Assembly (NCBI RefSeq): GCF_000518265.1
Contig: NZ_JADG01000023.1
Span: 44,355 to 108,354, forward strand
Source: Actinomadura oligospora ATCC 43269
Lineage (GTDB): Bacteria; Actinomycetota; Actinomycetes; Streptosporangiales; Streptosporangiaceae
Direction: 5' to 3'
DNA: 64,000 nt
The translations under genes were made by a program, and so were the position numbers. Positions within the stretch are counted from its first letter, which is position 1, and each line of letters opens with the position of its first letter. This document shows, piece by piece, positions 1-8,247 of the stretch. The notes below the pieces were generated by a model. It was not told the origin of the DNA. It ran no database searches and saw only the letters and a program-made list of their open reading frames with translations.

Positions 1-2
1 TC

Positions 3-1181
3 GCCCTGCTGCGCAACACCTTCCCGCCCGAGCGGCTGAACGCCGCGATCGGCATCTGGGGCTCCACGGTCGGCATCTCCATCGCGGGCGGCCCGATCGT
101 CGGCGGCCTGCTGGTCGAGCACGTCAACTGGGAGTCGGTGTTCTTCCTCAACGCCCCGCTCGGCGTGATCGCGCTGGTGACCGGCCTCTGGGTGATCCGC
201 GAGTCGAAGGACGAGGAGGCCGCCGGGTCGTTCGACCTGCCCGGCGTCGCGCTGCTCACCGGGTCCCTGTTCTTCCTGGTCTGGGGCCTGATCAAGGCCG
301 GTGAGCACGGCTTCGGGCACACCACCCCGCTCGCGTCGTTCGGCGCGGCGGCCGTGCTGATGGTCGCGTTCGTGGTGAACGAGCTGCGCGCCAAGAGCCC
401 GGTGCTGCCGCTCTCGCTGTTCCGCTCGGTGTCGCTGTCGGCCGCGACCCTGCTGATCGTGCTCGGCTTCTTCGCGATGTTCGGGACGATCTTCTTCATC
501 ACGCTCTACATGCAGGCCGTGCACGGCATGACCCCGGTCCAGTCCGGCGTCCGGATGCTGCCGATGACCGGCATCTTCATCGTCGCCTCGCCCATCGCCG
601 GGTTCCTGACCAGCCGGTTCGGTCCCCGGGTGCCGCTGGCGCTCGGCATGGCGTTCACCGCCGCCGCGATGTTCGGCCTCTCCCGGATCGGCGTGGACGC
701 CCCCTACAACCAGATCTGGCCCTGGTTCGTCCTGGTCGGGCTCGCGTTCGGCATGGTGATCGTCGCGGGGACCGAGGCCATCGTCGGCAACGCCCCCGCG
801 CACCTCGCCGGGGTCGCGGGCGGCCTCCAGCAGACCGCCTCGCAGCTCGGCGGCGTGCTCGGCACCTCGGTGCTCGGCGTGCTGCTGTCCACCAAGGTCG
901 GCAACGTGCTCACCGACCGGCTGACCGGCGCGGGCGTCCCGGCCCCGGCGGCGCACCAGCTCGCGGGCCAGACCGGCCTGGTCTCGCAGGGCGTCGCGCC
1001 CGTCCCGCCGGGCACTCCGGAACCGGCCGCGCACGCGATCACCAACGGCAGCCACCTGGCCTTCATGGACGGCTTCCAGAGCTCGCTGACCGTCGCGGGC
1101 ATCGTGGCCGCCGTCGCGGTGCTGGCCGCCCTGGCCGTCCGGAAGGGCGAGAGCCCGGTCGAGGGCGTCGCCGTCGGCTGA
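3..1181 (+). CDS. MFS drug efflux transporter, DHA2 (EmrB/QacA) type, 5' partial
   Basis: The reading frame is open from the first bases of the window, so the N-terminal half lies outside it. The visible part begins near the antiporter motif C region (GSTVGISIAGGPIVGG) and continues through about nine hydrophobic segments to a short cytoplasmic tail. This pattern fits 14-helix DHA2 exporters, which extrude hydrophobic drugs or cations in exchange for protons across the cytoplasmic membrane. A loop of about 40 residues rich in Ala, Gly and Pro lies before the last helix, at 940-1050. A strong hairpin follows the stop codon. The substrate cannot be read from sequence; no regulator gene is visible on this side. 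Confidence 0.9.
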   Translation, partial: ALLRNTFPPERLNAAIGIWGSTVGISIAGGPIVGGLLVEHVNWESVFFLNAPLGVIALVTGLWVIRESKDEEAAGSFDLPGVALLTGSLFFLVWGLIKAGEHGFGHTTPLASFGAAAVLMVAFVVNELRAKSPVLPLSLFRSVSLSAATLLIVLGFFAMFGTIFFITLYMQAVHGMTPVQSGVRMLPMTGIFIVASPIAGFLTSRFGPRVPLALGMAFTAAAMFGLSRIGVDAPYNQIWPWFVLVGLAFGMVIVAGTEAIVGNAPAHLAGVAGGLQQTASQLGGVLGTSVLGVLLSTKVGNVLTDRLTGAGVPAPAAHQLAGQTGLVSQGVAPVPPGTPEPAAHAITNGSHLAFMDGFQSSLTVAGIVAAVAVLAALAVRKGESPVEGVAVG

Positions 1182-1240
1182 TCCCGCCGGAAACCTATCT
1201 GGATCGCCACAGCCTCCTAACCCTGGACGATCCGCGCGTC

Positions 1241-1282
1241 CGTGCCGCGTTCCCCCTCCGCCCTCGGAGGGGACGCGGCACG
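1241..1282 (+). terminator. Strong hairpin after the MFS gene
   Basis: A 10-bp arm (CGTGCCGCGT at 1241-1250) pairs perfectly with 1273-1282. An 8-bp inner arm (CCCCTCCG at 1253-1260) pairs with 1265-1272. A two-base bulge and a four-base loop complete the hairpin. It lies 60 bases past the MFS stop. No U-tract follows, as is common for actinomycete terminators. Confidence 0.7.
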
Positions 1283-1417
1283 ACGCGCGAGGTCGGCGGG
1301 GGTGCGGTGACCGTGGCGGGATCAGGGAGGCGGGACTGGCCGCGCGGTGCGTTCGTGCGGAGGTTTTCCCGGTATGGGCCGTACCACCGGCGCGGCGGAA
1401 CTAGCCTGCCGAGCGTG

Positions 1418-2152
1418 ATGGGTGGCTTCCTCCGGCGGTACCCGATGCCGCTCCTGTTCCTCGTCCTGTTCGCCTCGACCGGGTTCGTGCAGGTGTCCCT
1501 GCTCACCGAGCCCGCTCGCGCGTCGCTGATCGCGTGGGCCAGCACCAACCTCGACAACCTGTCCTGGAATCCGGTCGGCACGCTGCTCACCTCCGCCTTC
1601 GTCGCCGAGGGCGAACGGTCCGCGCAGATCGTCCAGCTCGTGACGATGGCGCTCGGCCTCTTCCCCCTCGCGCGCCGGTTCGGCAACCTGCGCGCCGTCC
1701 TGCTGGTCGTCGCCGCGCACGTGGCGGGGACGCTGGTCAGCGAGGGGATGGCGGCCGTCCGGCTGGCGCTCGGCTCGGTGGGCGCCTCGGTCCGCGAGAT
1801 CAGCGACGTCGGGCCGTCCTATGTGCTGTCGGCCGCGCTGGTCGCCACGATCCTGTTCGGCCCGGGGCGGGTGCGGCGCATCCTGGCCGCCGGTGCCCTG
1901 GCCACCCTGTCCCCGTACCTGTTCGAGGGCCTGACCAGCCTGGACGTGGCCGCCGTCGGCCACGTCGTCGCGATGGGCACGGGCATCACGCTGGGCGCGC
2001 TGATGGCGCGGCGCGACCGCCGCCTCCGGTTCACGCTCCCCGCGCTCGCCAAGATCGGCCCCGGCCCCGCGATGTCGGCGACCTCCGCCGCCTACGCCCG
2101 CCGCCGCCACGCCGCCCGCCGAACCCCCCTCCCCGTCCCCACCCCGGCCTGA
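1418..2152 (+). CDS. Rhomboid-like multipass membrane protein
   Basis: A 244-residue protein with about six hydrophobic segments. The start is placed at the ATG at 1418, just before a short basic stretch and the first membrane segment; a longer frame reaches back to 1307 but reads as low-complexity shadow. The motif NPVGTLLTSAF after a first extracellular loop, VGPSYVLSA in a middle helix and GHVVAMGTGI in a late helix resemble the rhomboid-like family of actinobacteria. The canonical protease motif GxSG is not present (GPSY instead), so proteolytic activity is doubtful. The tail is basic and proline-rich. It is convergent with the sigma-like gene across a terminator. Confidence 0.65.
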   Translation: MGGFLRRYPMPLLFLVLFASTGFVQVSLLTEPARASLIAWASTNLDNLSWNPVGTLLTSAFVAEGERSAQIVQLVTMALGLFPLARRFGNLRAVLLVVAAHVAGTLVSEGMAAVRLALGSVGASVREISDVGPSYVLSAALVATILFGPGRVRRILAAGALATLSPYLFEGLTSLDVAAVGHVVAMGTGITLGALMARRDRRLRFTLPALAKIGPGPAMSATSAAYARRRHAARRTPLPVPTPA

Positions 2153-2265
2153 CCTCCGGAAACGCGAACGCCCCCGCCGCGCCGGACCGCCGTTCCGGTG
2201 ACCGTGGGGCCTGCGAACGCCGGGTCGTGCTGCTCGTTCTGTGCGGCCTGACCTTGGGAACGCCG

Positions 2266-2294
2266 AACGCCCCCGCCGGTCGGCGGGGGCGTTT
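2266..2294. terminator. Bidirectional terminator between convergent genes
   Basis: ACGCCCCCGCCG at 2267-2278 pairs with CGGCGGGGGCGT at 2281-2292 and is followed by TTT on the plus strand and preceded by AA. It lies between the convergent rhomboid-like and sigma-like genes. A partial copy of its 5' arm (AACGCGAACGCCCCCGCC) occurs at about 2160-2177, so the spacer looks locally duplicated. Confidence 0.75.
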
Positions 2295-2306
2295 TCGGTG
2301 CGTGGG

Positions 2307-3533
2307 TCAGTCGGCGTCCGGGGCCGGGGTGGGCGTGTCGGGGCTGGGCGCGGGGCTCGGCTCAGGCTGGTCGTCCGGCGGTGAGGACGGCGGCGTGGTC
2401 GGGCCGGTCGTCCCCGGGTCGGTCGGCGGGGTGCTGCCGTCCGGCGGCGTGGACGGCGGGGTGGTCTGCGGAGGCGTGCCACCCGTCCCCGGCCCGGACG
2501 GGCTGGACGGGGTGTCACTGCGCCCTCGGCCGTCGGCCGGAGGCGTCGCGGGCGTGGACGGCGATCCGCCCGCCTGCGGCGGCACGGACGCGGTGCCCGT
2601 AGTGCCGTCCTCGGGTGCTCCCGAGGGGCTGGTCCCGATCGTCCGCTCGGTGCCGTTCGGGCCGGGGGCCGTCCCGCTCGCGGACGGGCCGGTCGCGTTG
2701 GTCACCGAGGCGGTGCGGTCGGTCCGCGCGGACGGGACGATCGTCCCGTCGCCGTGGCCGCGCACCGACGACCAGGACGCGAACAGGCCGGACACGGCGG
2801 CGGCCGAGGCCGCGATGCCCGCGACCACGCCGAACGTCCGGCGGGAACGCCGCCTGGTCGCGGTGGCCGTCCGGTGGGCGTCGGTGCCCTCGGCGGGCGC
2901 GCCGAGCGCGGCCGGGCCGATCACGACGAGCGGGCTCGGCGACGTCGTGGTCGGGGACGGCTCGTCCGCCTCGCGCTCGTAGGACTCCAGCACCTCGTCG
3001 CGCAGGGCGCCGGGCAGGCCCTCCGGGGCGCGGCGGGCCAGCAGGCGGGGCAGCGTGCCCTTCTCGAACGCCGCGATCACCTCGGCCGCGGCCGTGCCGT
3101 CGCCGATCTCGCCGCGCATCAGCGCGTCCAGGACGCCGCGTTCGAGCCGGGCGCGGGCGGTGTGCAGCATCTGCCGGACGGTGTCGGGCGCGAGCCCGAG
3201 GACGTGCGCGATGTCCGGGATCTCCAGCCACTCGTCCGCGTCCAGCAGCAGCGCCTCGCGCTGCTCGGCGCGGAGCGCGGCGGCGGCGCGCAGCAGCGGG
3301 TCGGCGGCCCCGGCCGCGACATGCCAGGGCCGGTCGAACGCGCCGCGGGACCGGGCCGCCGTGCGGGACAGCGCGTACATCCAGAGCACGACGTCGCCGC
3401 GCGGCGGATGCCGGACGGCGGCCACGAACGCGTCGTTCACCGCCGCCGCCGCGTCGTCGCCGAGGAGCGACCAGGCGTGCGCGTACAGGCGGGCGGCGTG
3501 CGCGTCGTACAGGGAACCGGGATCCCCGCGCAT
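2307..3533 (-). CDS. ECF-like sigma factor with C-terminal membrane anchor and Pro/Thr/Ser-rich tail
   Basis: 408 residues. Residues 8-60 resemble sigma region 2 (YDAHAARLYAHAWSLL start) and 80-132 resemble region 4 with a helix-turn-helix (IPDIAHVLGLAPDTVRQMLH). A linker follows, then basic residues and a single membrane segment at about 234-254. The last 150 residues are extremely rich in Pro, Gly, Ser and Thr and would lie outside the cell. Region 2 lacks the usual aromatic-rich promoter-melting signature, so promoter recognition is uncertain. Such fusions resemble sigma factors tethered by their own C-terminal domain, where release could be proteolytic; that role is inferred. No separate anti-sigma gene is adjacent. 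Confidence 0.7.
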   Translation of the reverse strand: MRGDPGSLYDAHAARLYAHAWSLLGDDAAAAVNDAFVAAVRHPPRGDVVLWMYALSRTAARSRGAFDRPWHVAAGAADPLLRAAAALRAEQREALLLDADEWLEIPDIAHVLGLAPDTVRQMLHTARARLERGVLDALMRGEIGDGTAAAEVIAAFEKGTLPRLLARRAPEGLPGALRDEVLESYEREADEPSPTTTSPSPLVVIGPAALGAPAEGTDAHRTATATRRRSRRTFGVVAGIAASAAAVSGLFASWSSVRGHGDGTIVPSARTDRTASVTNATGPSASGTAPGPNGTERTIGTSPSGAPEDGTTGTASVPPQAGGSPSTPATPPADGRGRSDTPSSPSGPGTGGTPPQTTPPSTPPDGSTPPTDPGTTGPTTPPSSPPDDQPEPSPAPSPDTPTPAPDAD

Positions 3534-3857
3534 GTGACCTCCGTTGTGGGCCGCCCTGGTGGGCAGGCTCTGGCGAGCCGATGGGAGCCGACCGGCGGCC
3601 GTCCGGCGAAGGGGGCAGTGGCTCAGGACGGACCGGTGGGAGTCGGGACTCTAGTGCATTCCGGAAATGGGTGCGATGCGGGGGTCCGGTGTGTCGCGGA
3701 ACCGCTCCAGGGGCGGCTGGGGGCGGCCGGGGCGGCTGCGGGGCGGCTTCCGATCTCCGTGCACGGCGGCGCTTCCTGCCTGTTTGGTGTCGGTTTGGGG
3801 ATTGTTACCTGAATCACATGATTCCTGATCCGTTTCAGCAGGGAAGGATTCGAACCT
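3534..3857. other. 324-base spacer upstream of egtA
   Basis: This divergent spacer must hold the promoters of the sigma-like gene and the egt operon. I see no convincing inverted repeat or -35/-10 pair. A GGGAAGGA ribosome-binding site at about 3840 precedes the egtA GTG start. Minus-strand open frames here lack the composition of real genes. Confidence 0.5.
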
Positions 3858-5105
3858 GTGATCGAGAATTTCCGCCGCCTGCATCCGGACGACGTCCGAC
3901 GGCACGTCGTCGGGACCTGCTTCAAGACCGGGCCCCCCGGCACCGTCGGGGCCGAGACCGAATGGTTCGTCACCGATCCGCGCGATCCCGGGGCCCCGGT
4001 CCCGGCCGCGTCCGTCCGCGCCGCCGTCGAGGGGTCCGGGCCCCCGCCCGGCGGCAGCAAAGTCACCTACGAGCCCGGTGGCCAGCTGGAACTCAGCTCG
4101 GCCCCCTTCCCCGGCCTCGCGTCCCTGCACGACGCGCTGGCCGCCGACATCGCCCACATCCGGGACGCGCTGGCGCCCGCCGGGCTGGTCCTCACCGGCC
4201 ACGGCGTCGACCCGCACCGGCCGCCCGGGTTCCAGGCCGAGCACCCCCGGTACCTCTGCCAGCGCGACTACTACATCGCGCGCGGCTTCACCGAGGCCGG
4301 CCCGCAGATGATGTGCTCCACCGCGTCCGTGCAGGTCAACCTGGACATCGGCGCGGACGAGGCGGACGCCGCCCGGCGCTGGCGGCTGGTGCACGCGCTC
4401 GGCCCGGTGCTGGTCGCCGCCTTCGCCAACTCGCCGCGACGCGCCGGGCGGCGCACCGGCTGGGCGTCCACCCGGCAGGCCATCTGGGCCGAGCTGGACC
4501 CGTGCCGCACCGCGTCGGTGCTGCGCGACGCCGCCGAGAGCCCCGCCGACGCCTGGACCCGGTACGCGCTGGCCGCGCGGGTCATGCTCGTGCGCGGGCC
4601 GGGGGACAGCTGGACCAGCGACCCCGGCCTGACCTTCGGCGAGTGGCTCGACAAGGGCGAGCCGACCCTGCGGGACCTGGAGTACCACCTGTCCACGCTG
4701 TTCCCGCCGGTGCGCCCGCGCGGCTGGCTGGAGCTGCGGATGATCGACGCGCTGCCCGAGCCGTACTGGACCGTTCCGGTCGCCGTCGCGACCGCGCTGC
4801 TGGACGACCCGCGCGCGTCCGCCGCCGCCGAGGCCGCCACGGCCCGCTTCGCCGAGGCCGCCCGCGTTCCGGAGAGGACCGCCCGTCTCAACGGGGCCGG
4901 ACCCGACTGGTGGGGGGCCGCCGCGCGGCGCGGGCTCGCCGAGCCGGTGATCGCGGACGCGGCGCGCGCGTGCTTCGAGGCCGCGCTGTCCGCGCTGCCC
5001 CGGATGGGCGCGTCCGCGCTGGTCCCGGTCGTGGCCGACTACGCCGACCGCTACGTCGAGCGGGGCCTGAGCCCCGCGTTCGCCGAGGAGACCTCCCGAT
5101 GCTGA
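3858..5105 (+). CDS. egtA: Ergothioneine biosynthesis glutamate-cysteine ligase EgtA
   Basis: 415 residues. The enzyme joins glutamate to cysteine with ATP, giving gamma-glutamylcysteine, the sulfur donor used by EgtB. The frame shows the glutamate-cysteine ligase 2 fold markers: GAETEWFV near residue 33, YEPGGQLELSS near 72, and the later QVNLDIG and LELRMIDALPEPYW segments. The GTG start at 3858 has a GGGAAGGA site about ten bases upstream. The gene is first in a four-gene run and overlaps egtB by seven bases, so translation is probably coupled. The length is close to that of mycobacterial EgtA. Family and context agree strongly. Confidence 0.95.
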   Translation: MIENFRRLHPDDVRRHVVGTCFKTGPPGTVGAETEWFVTDPRDPGAPVPAASVRAAVEGSGPPPGGSKVTYEPGGQLELSSAPFPGLASLHDALAADIAHIRDALAPAGLVLTGHGVDPHRPPGFQAEHPRYLCQRDYYIARGFTEAGPQMMCSTASVQVNLDIGADEADAARRWRLVHALGPVLVAAFANSPRRAGRRTGWASTRQAIWAELDPCRTASVLRDAAESPADAWTRYALAARVMLVRGPGDSWTSDPGLTFGEWLDKGEPTLRDLEYHLSTLFPPVRPRGWLELRMIDALPEPYWTVPVAVATALLDDPRASAAAEAATARFAEAARVPERTARLNGAGPDWWGAAARRGLAEPVIADAARACFEAALSALPRMGASALVPVVADYADRYVERGLSPAFAEETSRC

Positions 5106-6433
5106 CCCCACTCACCGCCCCCGGCGCCGCCCTCGACGAGGACGCCCTGAAGGAGCTGGTGGCGACCGAGCTGACCGCCGCCCGCGACCGCAGCCTCGGC
5201 CTGACGACCGGGGCGCTGACCCACGGCGAGCTGGTCGAGCAGGTCTCGCCGCTGATGTCGCCACTGGTCTGGGACCTGGCGCACGTCGGCAACTACGAGG
5301 AACTGTGGCTGCTGCGCGCCACCGCCGGGATCACCCCGATGCGCCCCGAGATCGACACGCTGTACGACGCGTTCGAGCACCCGCGCTCCGAGCGGCCCAC
5401 GCTGCCGCTGCTGTCGCCGGACGACGCGCGCGCGTACATCGCCCAGGTCCGGACGAAGGTGCTCGACTCGCTGGAGAAGGTGGCCTTCGACCCGGCGAAC
5501 CCGCTGACCTCGGGCGGGTTCGTGTACGGGATGGTCGTCCAGCACGAGCACCAGCACGACGAGACCATGCTCGCGACGCACCAGCTCCGCAAGGGCGACG
5601 GCGCGCTGCTCGACCGCGCGGCCCCGGACCTGCCGGTCTCGCTCGTCCCGGCGGCGGAGGTGCTGGTCCCGGCGGGGCCGTTCGTCATGGGCGCCTCGGA
5701 CGATCCGTGGGCCTACGACAACGAGCGTCCCGGGCACGTCGTGGACCTGCCCGCCTACTACATCGACACCGAGCCGGTCACCAACGCCGACTACCAGCGG
5801 TTCATCGAGGACGGCGGGTACGACGAGCGCCGCTGGTGGACGGACGCCGGATGGGACTGGCGGAACTCCTCCGGCAAACGCGCGCCCGCGTTCTGGACGC
5901 GCGAAGGTTCCTCCTGGGTGCGACGCCGTTTCGGACGCGTCGAGACCGTCCCGCCGAACGAGGCCGTCCAGCACGTGTGCTGGTACGAGGCGGACGCGTA
6001 CGCGCGATGGGCGGGCAAGCGACTGCCCACGGAGGCCGAATGGGAGAAGGCCGCTAGGCACGACCCCGAAGCGGGCCGGTCTCGCCGCTACCCGTGGGGT
6101 GACTCATGGGAAGAGGGACGCGCCAACCTCGGTCAGCGGCTTCTGCACCCGACCGAGGCCGGAACCTACGCGTCAGGTGCGTCCGCCTACGGCGTGCGCA
6201 AGCTCCTCGGGGATGTGTGGGAGTGGACGTCCTCGGACTTCCACGGCTACCCCGGTTTCGAGTCGTTCCCCTACAAGGAGTACTCAGAAGTCTTCTTCGG
6301 GCCTGATTACAAGGTTCTGCGAGGGGGCTCCTGGGCGACACACCCACTCGCCGTGCGCGGGACGTTCCGCAACTGGGACTACCCGATCCGCCGCCAGATC
6401 TTCAGCGGCTTCCGTTGTGCGAGGTCCCTCTGA
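5099..6433 (+). CDS. egtB: Hercynine oxygenase EgtB (sulfoxide synthase)
   Basis: 444 residues. This non-haem iron enzyme couples hercynine and gamma-glutamylcysteine with O2 to give the sulfoxide intermediate. The N-terminal DinB-like domain holds the likely iron ligands His62 (DLAHVGNYEE) and His149/His153 (HEHQH), with the same four-residue spacing as in characterised EgtB. The C-terminal formylglycine-generating-enzyme-like domain starts near residue 190 (PAGPFVMGA) and ends in GFRCARSL. The ATG at 5099 lies inside the end of egtA; the open frame extends much further upstream, but only as shadow. It overlaps egtC by ATGA. Confidence 0.96.
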   Translation: MLTPLTAPGAALDEDALKELVATELTAARDRSLGLTTGALTHGELVEQVSPLMSPLVWDLAHVGNYEELWLLRATAGITPMRPEIDTLYDAFEHPRSERPTLPLLSPDDARAYIAQVRTKVLDSLEKVAFDPANPLTSGGFVYGMVVQHEHQHDETMLATHQLRKGDGALLDRAAPDLPVSLVPAAEVLVPAGPFVMGASDDPWAYDNERPGHVVDLPAYYIDTEPVTNADYQRFIEDGGYDERRWWTDAGWDWRNSSGKRAPAFWTREGSSWVRRRFGRVETVPPNEAVQHVCWYEADAYARWAGKRLPTEAEWEKAARHDPEAGRSRRYPWGDSWEEGRANLGQRLLHPTEAGTYASGASAYGVRKLLGDVWEWTSSDFHGYPGFESFPYKEYSEVFFGPDYKVLRGGSWATHPLAVRGTFRNWDYPIRRQIFSGFRCARSL

Positions 6434-7236
6434 TGTGCCGTCATCTCGGATACCTCGGCCCGGCCCGTCCGCTGCACGACCTCGTGTACGCGGGGGAGCA
6501 CAGCATGGAGCACCAGTCGTACGCGCCGCGCATGACGAGCGGGAACCTGCTCAACGCGGACGGCTACGGCATCGGCTGGTACCAGCCGGGCCCGGCGGGC
6601 GAAGACCCTTCGCACGACGGTCCTGCCCATGAGGGCCATGCCCATGAGGCGTTCCGGTTCCGCCGGTCCCAGCCCATCTGGACCGACGCCTCGTTCCGCG
6701 AGGTCGCGCGCGCGGTGTCGTCATCATGCGCCGTCGTCGCGCTCCGGTCGGCGACGACCGGCTTCCCCGTGGACGAGTCGTGCGCCCAGCCGTTCCGCGC
6801 CGGGACGCGCCTGTTCAGCCACAACGGCAAGGTCGAGGGCTTCGACGGGGTCGAGGCCAAGCTGCGCGAGCTGGCCGGGGACCTCGCCGAGGTCCCCGAC
6901 GCCCGCGCCCCCGTGGACTCGGCCCTGCTGTTCGCCCTCGCGGCCCGGCACTGGCGGGAGGGCGCGTCCCTCGCGGACGGGCTCGCCTCGACCGTCCAGG
7001 CCGTGAACGGGCTCACGTCCGGCCGGTTCAACCTGCTGGCGTCCGACGGGACGTCGCTCGCGGCGACCGCGCGGGGCGACTCCCTGTTCGTCCGCGCCGA
7101 GTCCGCCGGTGAGAGGCCGGACGCGCTGTGGATCGCGTCCGAGCCGCTGGACGCCGACCCCTCCTGGCAGCGCGTCCCGGACGGCTCGCTGGTCGTCGCG
7201 GACCTCGCGTCCGGCGTCCGGATCCTGCCCCTGTGA
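6433..7236 (+). CDS. egtC: Ergothioneine biosynthesis glutamine amidotransferase-like hydrolase EgtC
   Basis: 267 residues. It removes the gamma-glutamyl group from the EgtB product. The mature N-terminus MCRHLGYLG puts Cys2 in place as the class II amidotransferase (Ntn) nucleophile, which also fixes the start at 6433 within the ATGA overlap with the egtB stop. GNLLNADGYGIGWY and LFSHNGKVEGF are typical of the fold. A short insert rich in His, Glu and Ala (EDPSHDGPAHEGHAHEA, about 57-73) sits in a surface loop and looks lineage-specific. The gene is third in the operon. Confidence 0.95.
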   Translation: MCRHLGYLGPARPLHDLVYAGEHSMEHQSYAPRMTSGNLLNADGYGIGWYQPGPAGEDPSHDGPAHEGHAHEAFRFRRSQPIWTDASFREVARAVSSSCAVVALRSATTGFPVDESCAQPFRAGTRLFSHNGKVEGFDGVEAKLRELAGDLAEVPDARAPVDSALLFALAARHWREGASLADGLASTVQAVNGLTSGRFNLLASDGTSLAATARGDSLFVRAESAGERPDALWIASEPLDADPSWQRVPDGSLVVADLASGVRILPL

Positions 7237-7271
7237 CCTTCGCTTCCCGCTCCCACAAGTCTGGAGATTCC

Positions 7272-8222
7272 GTGGATCTGTTCCTCACGCCCGACGACCT
7301 CGCCAAGTCGCTGCGCCGGGACGTCACCGAGGGGCTCGCCGCGAGCCCCAGGACGCTGCCGCCGAAGTGGTTCTACGACGAGCGCGGCAGCGCCCTGTTC
7401 GAGGACATCACCCGGCTCGACGAGTACTACCCGACCCGCCGCGAGCGGGAGATCCTGACGGCGCGCGCCGGGGAGATCGCCTCCCTGACCGGCGCCACGA
7501 CGCTGCTGGAGCTGGGCGCGGGCTCGGGCGAGAAGACCCGGCTGCTGCTCACGGCGCTCGCCGGGACGCTGGAGGGCTACGTCCCGGTGGACGTGTCCGG
7601 CGACTTCCTCGGCGACGCCGCCGCCGCGATCGCCGCCGACTACCCAGGGCTGACCGTCCGGCCCGTGGTCGCCGACTACGAGCACCACCTGAACCTGCTG
7701 CCGACCGGTGGACGCCGCCTGATCGCGTTCCTCGGCGGGACGATCGGGAACATGCCGCCCGCCGCCCGCATCGGGTTCCTCGGCGGCCTGCGCGCCACCA
7801 TGGGGCCGGACGACGCGCTGCTGCTGGGCTGTGACCTGGTCAAGGACGAGGAGCGGCTCGTCCGCGCCTACGACGACGCGGCGGGGGTGACGGCGGAGTT
7901 CAACAAGAACGTCCTGCGCGTGATCAACCGGGAGCTGGACGCCGACTTCGACCCGGACGCGTTCGAGCATCGCGCGGTCTGGAACGCGGCGGACGAGTGG
8001 ATCGAGATGCGGCTGCGGTCGGTGCACGACCAGACCGTCCGGATCGGCGCGCTCGACCTGACCTGCGCGTTCGCGAAGGACGAGGAGATGCGCACCGAGA
8101 TCTCCGCCAAGTTCCGCCGCGAGCGCCTGGAGTCCGAACTCGGCGCGGCCGGGCTGCGGCTCGCCGAGTTCTGGACGGACGAGGCGGGCGATTTCTCGCT
8201 CTGCCTCGCCCGTCCGGCGTGA
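7272..8222 (+). CDS. egtD: L-histidine N-alpha-methyltransferase EgtD
   Basis: 316 residues. It trimethylates histidine with S-adenosylmethionine to hercynine, the first committed step. LPPKWFYDERGSALFEDIT and LDEYYPTRREREIL are hallmark segments; LLELGAGSGEKT (about residue 75) is the SAM-binding loop. The GTG at 7272 is chosen because a CTGGAG site lies seven bases upstream and the length matches mycobacterial EgtD. A GTG at 7233 overlapping the egtC stop is the alternative. It closes the operon. No egtE-type C-S lyase gene follows, as in many actinomycetes, so that step must be encoded elsewhere. Confidence 0.95.
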   Translation: MDLFLTPDDLAKSLRRDVTEGLAASPRTLPPKWFYDERGSALFEDITRLDEYYPTRREREILTARAGEIASLTGATTLLELGAGSGEKTRLLLTALAGTLEGYVPVDVSGDFLGDAAAAIAADYPGLTVRPVVADYEHHLNLLPTGGRRLIAFLGGTIGNMPPAARIGFLGGLRATMGPDDALLLGCDLVKDEERLVRAYDDAAGVTAEFNKNVLRVINRELDADFDPDAFEHRAVWNAADEWIEMRLRSVHDQTVRIGALDLTCAFAKDEEMRTEISAKFRRERLESELGAAGLRLAEFWTDEAGDFSLCLARPA

Positions 8223-8247
8223 CCTCCGCCGCCCGCGCGGCGTGGGG

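Noticed and set aside
3845..3860. GGATTCGAACC, which looks like the T-arm of a tRNA on the minus strand
   Set aside because: The five-base stem needed around the loop does not pair, no acceptor, D or anticodon arms can be drawn, and the sequence is the ribosome-binding region of egtA.
2615..6433. A single 1272-codon plus-strand open frame covering the sigma gene antisense, egtA out of frame and egtB
   Set aside because: Only the part from 5099 has protein-like composition; the rest is Arg/Pro-rich GC-skew shadow.
3858..8222. egtE expected at the end of the egt operon
   Set aside because: No PLP-dependent lyase frame follows egtD; the next gene is an ene-reductase on the opposite strand.
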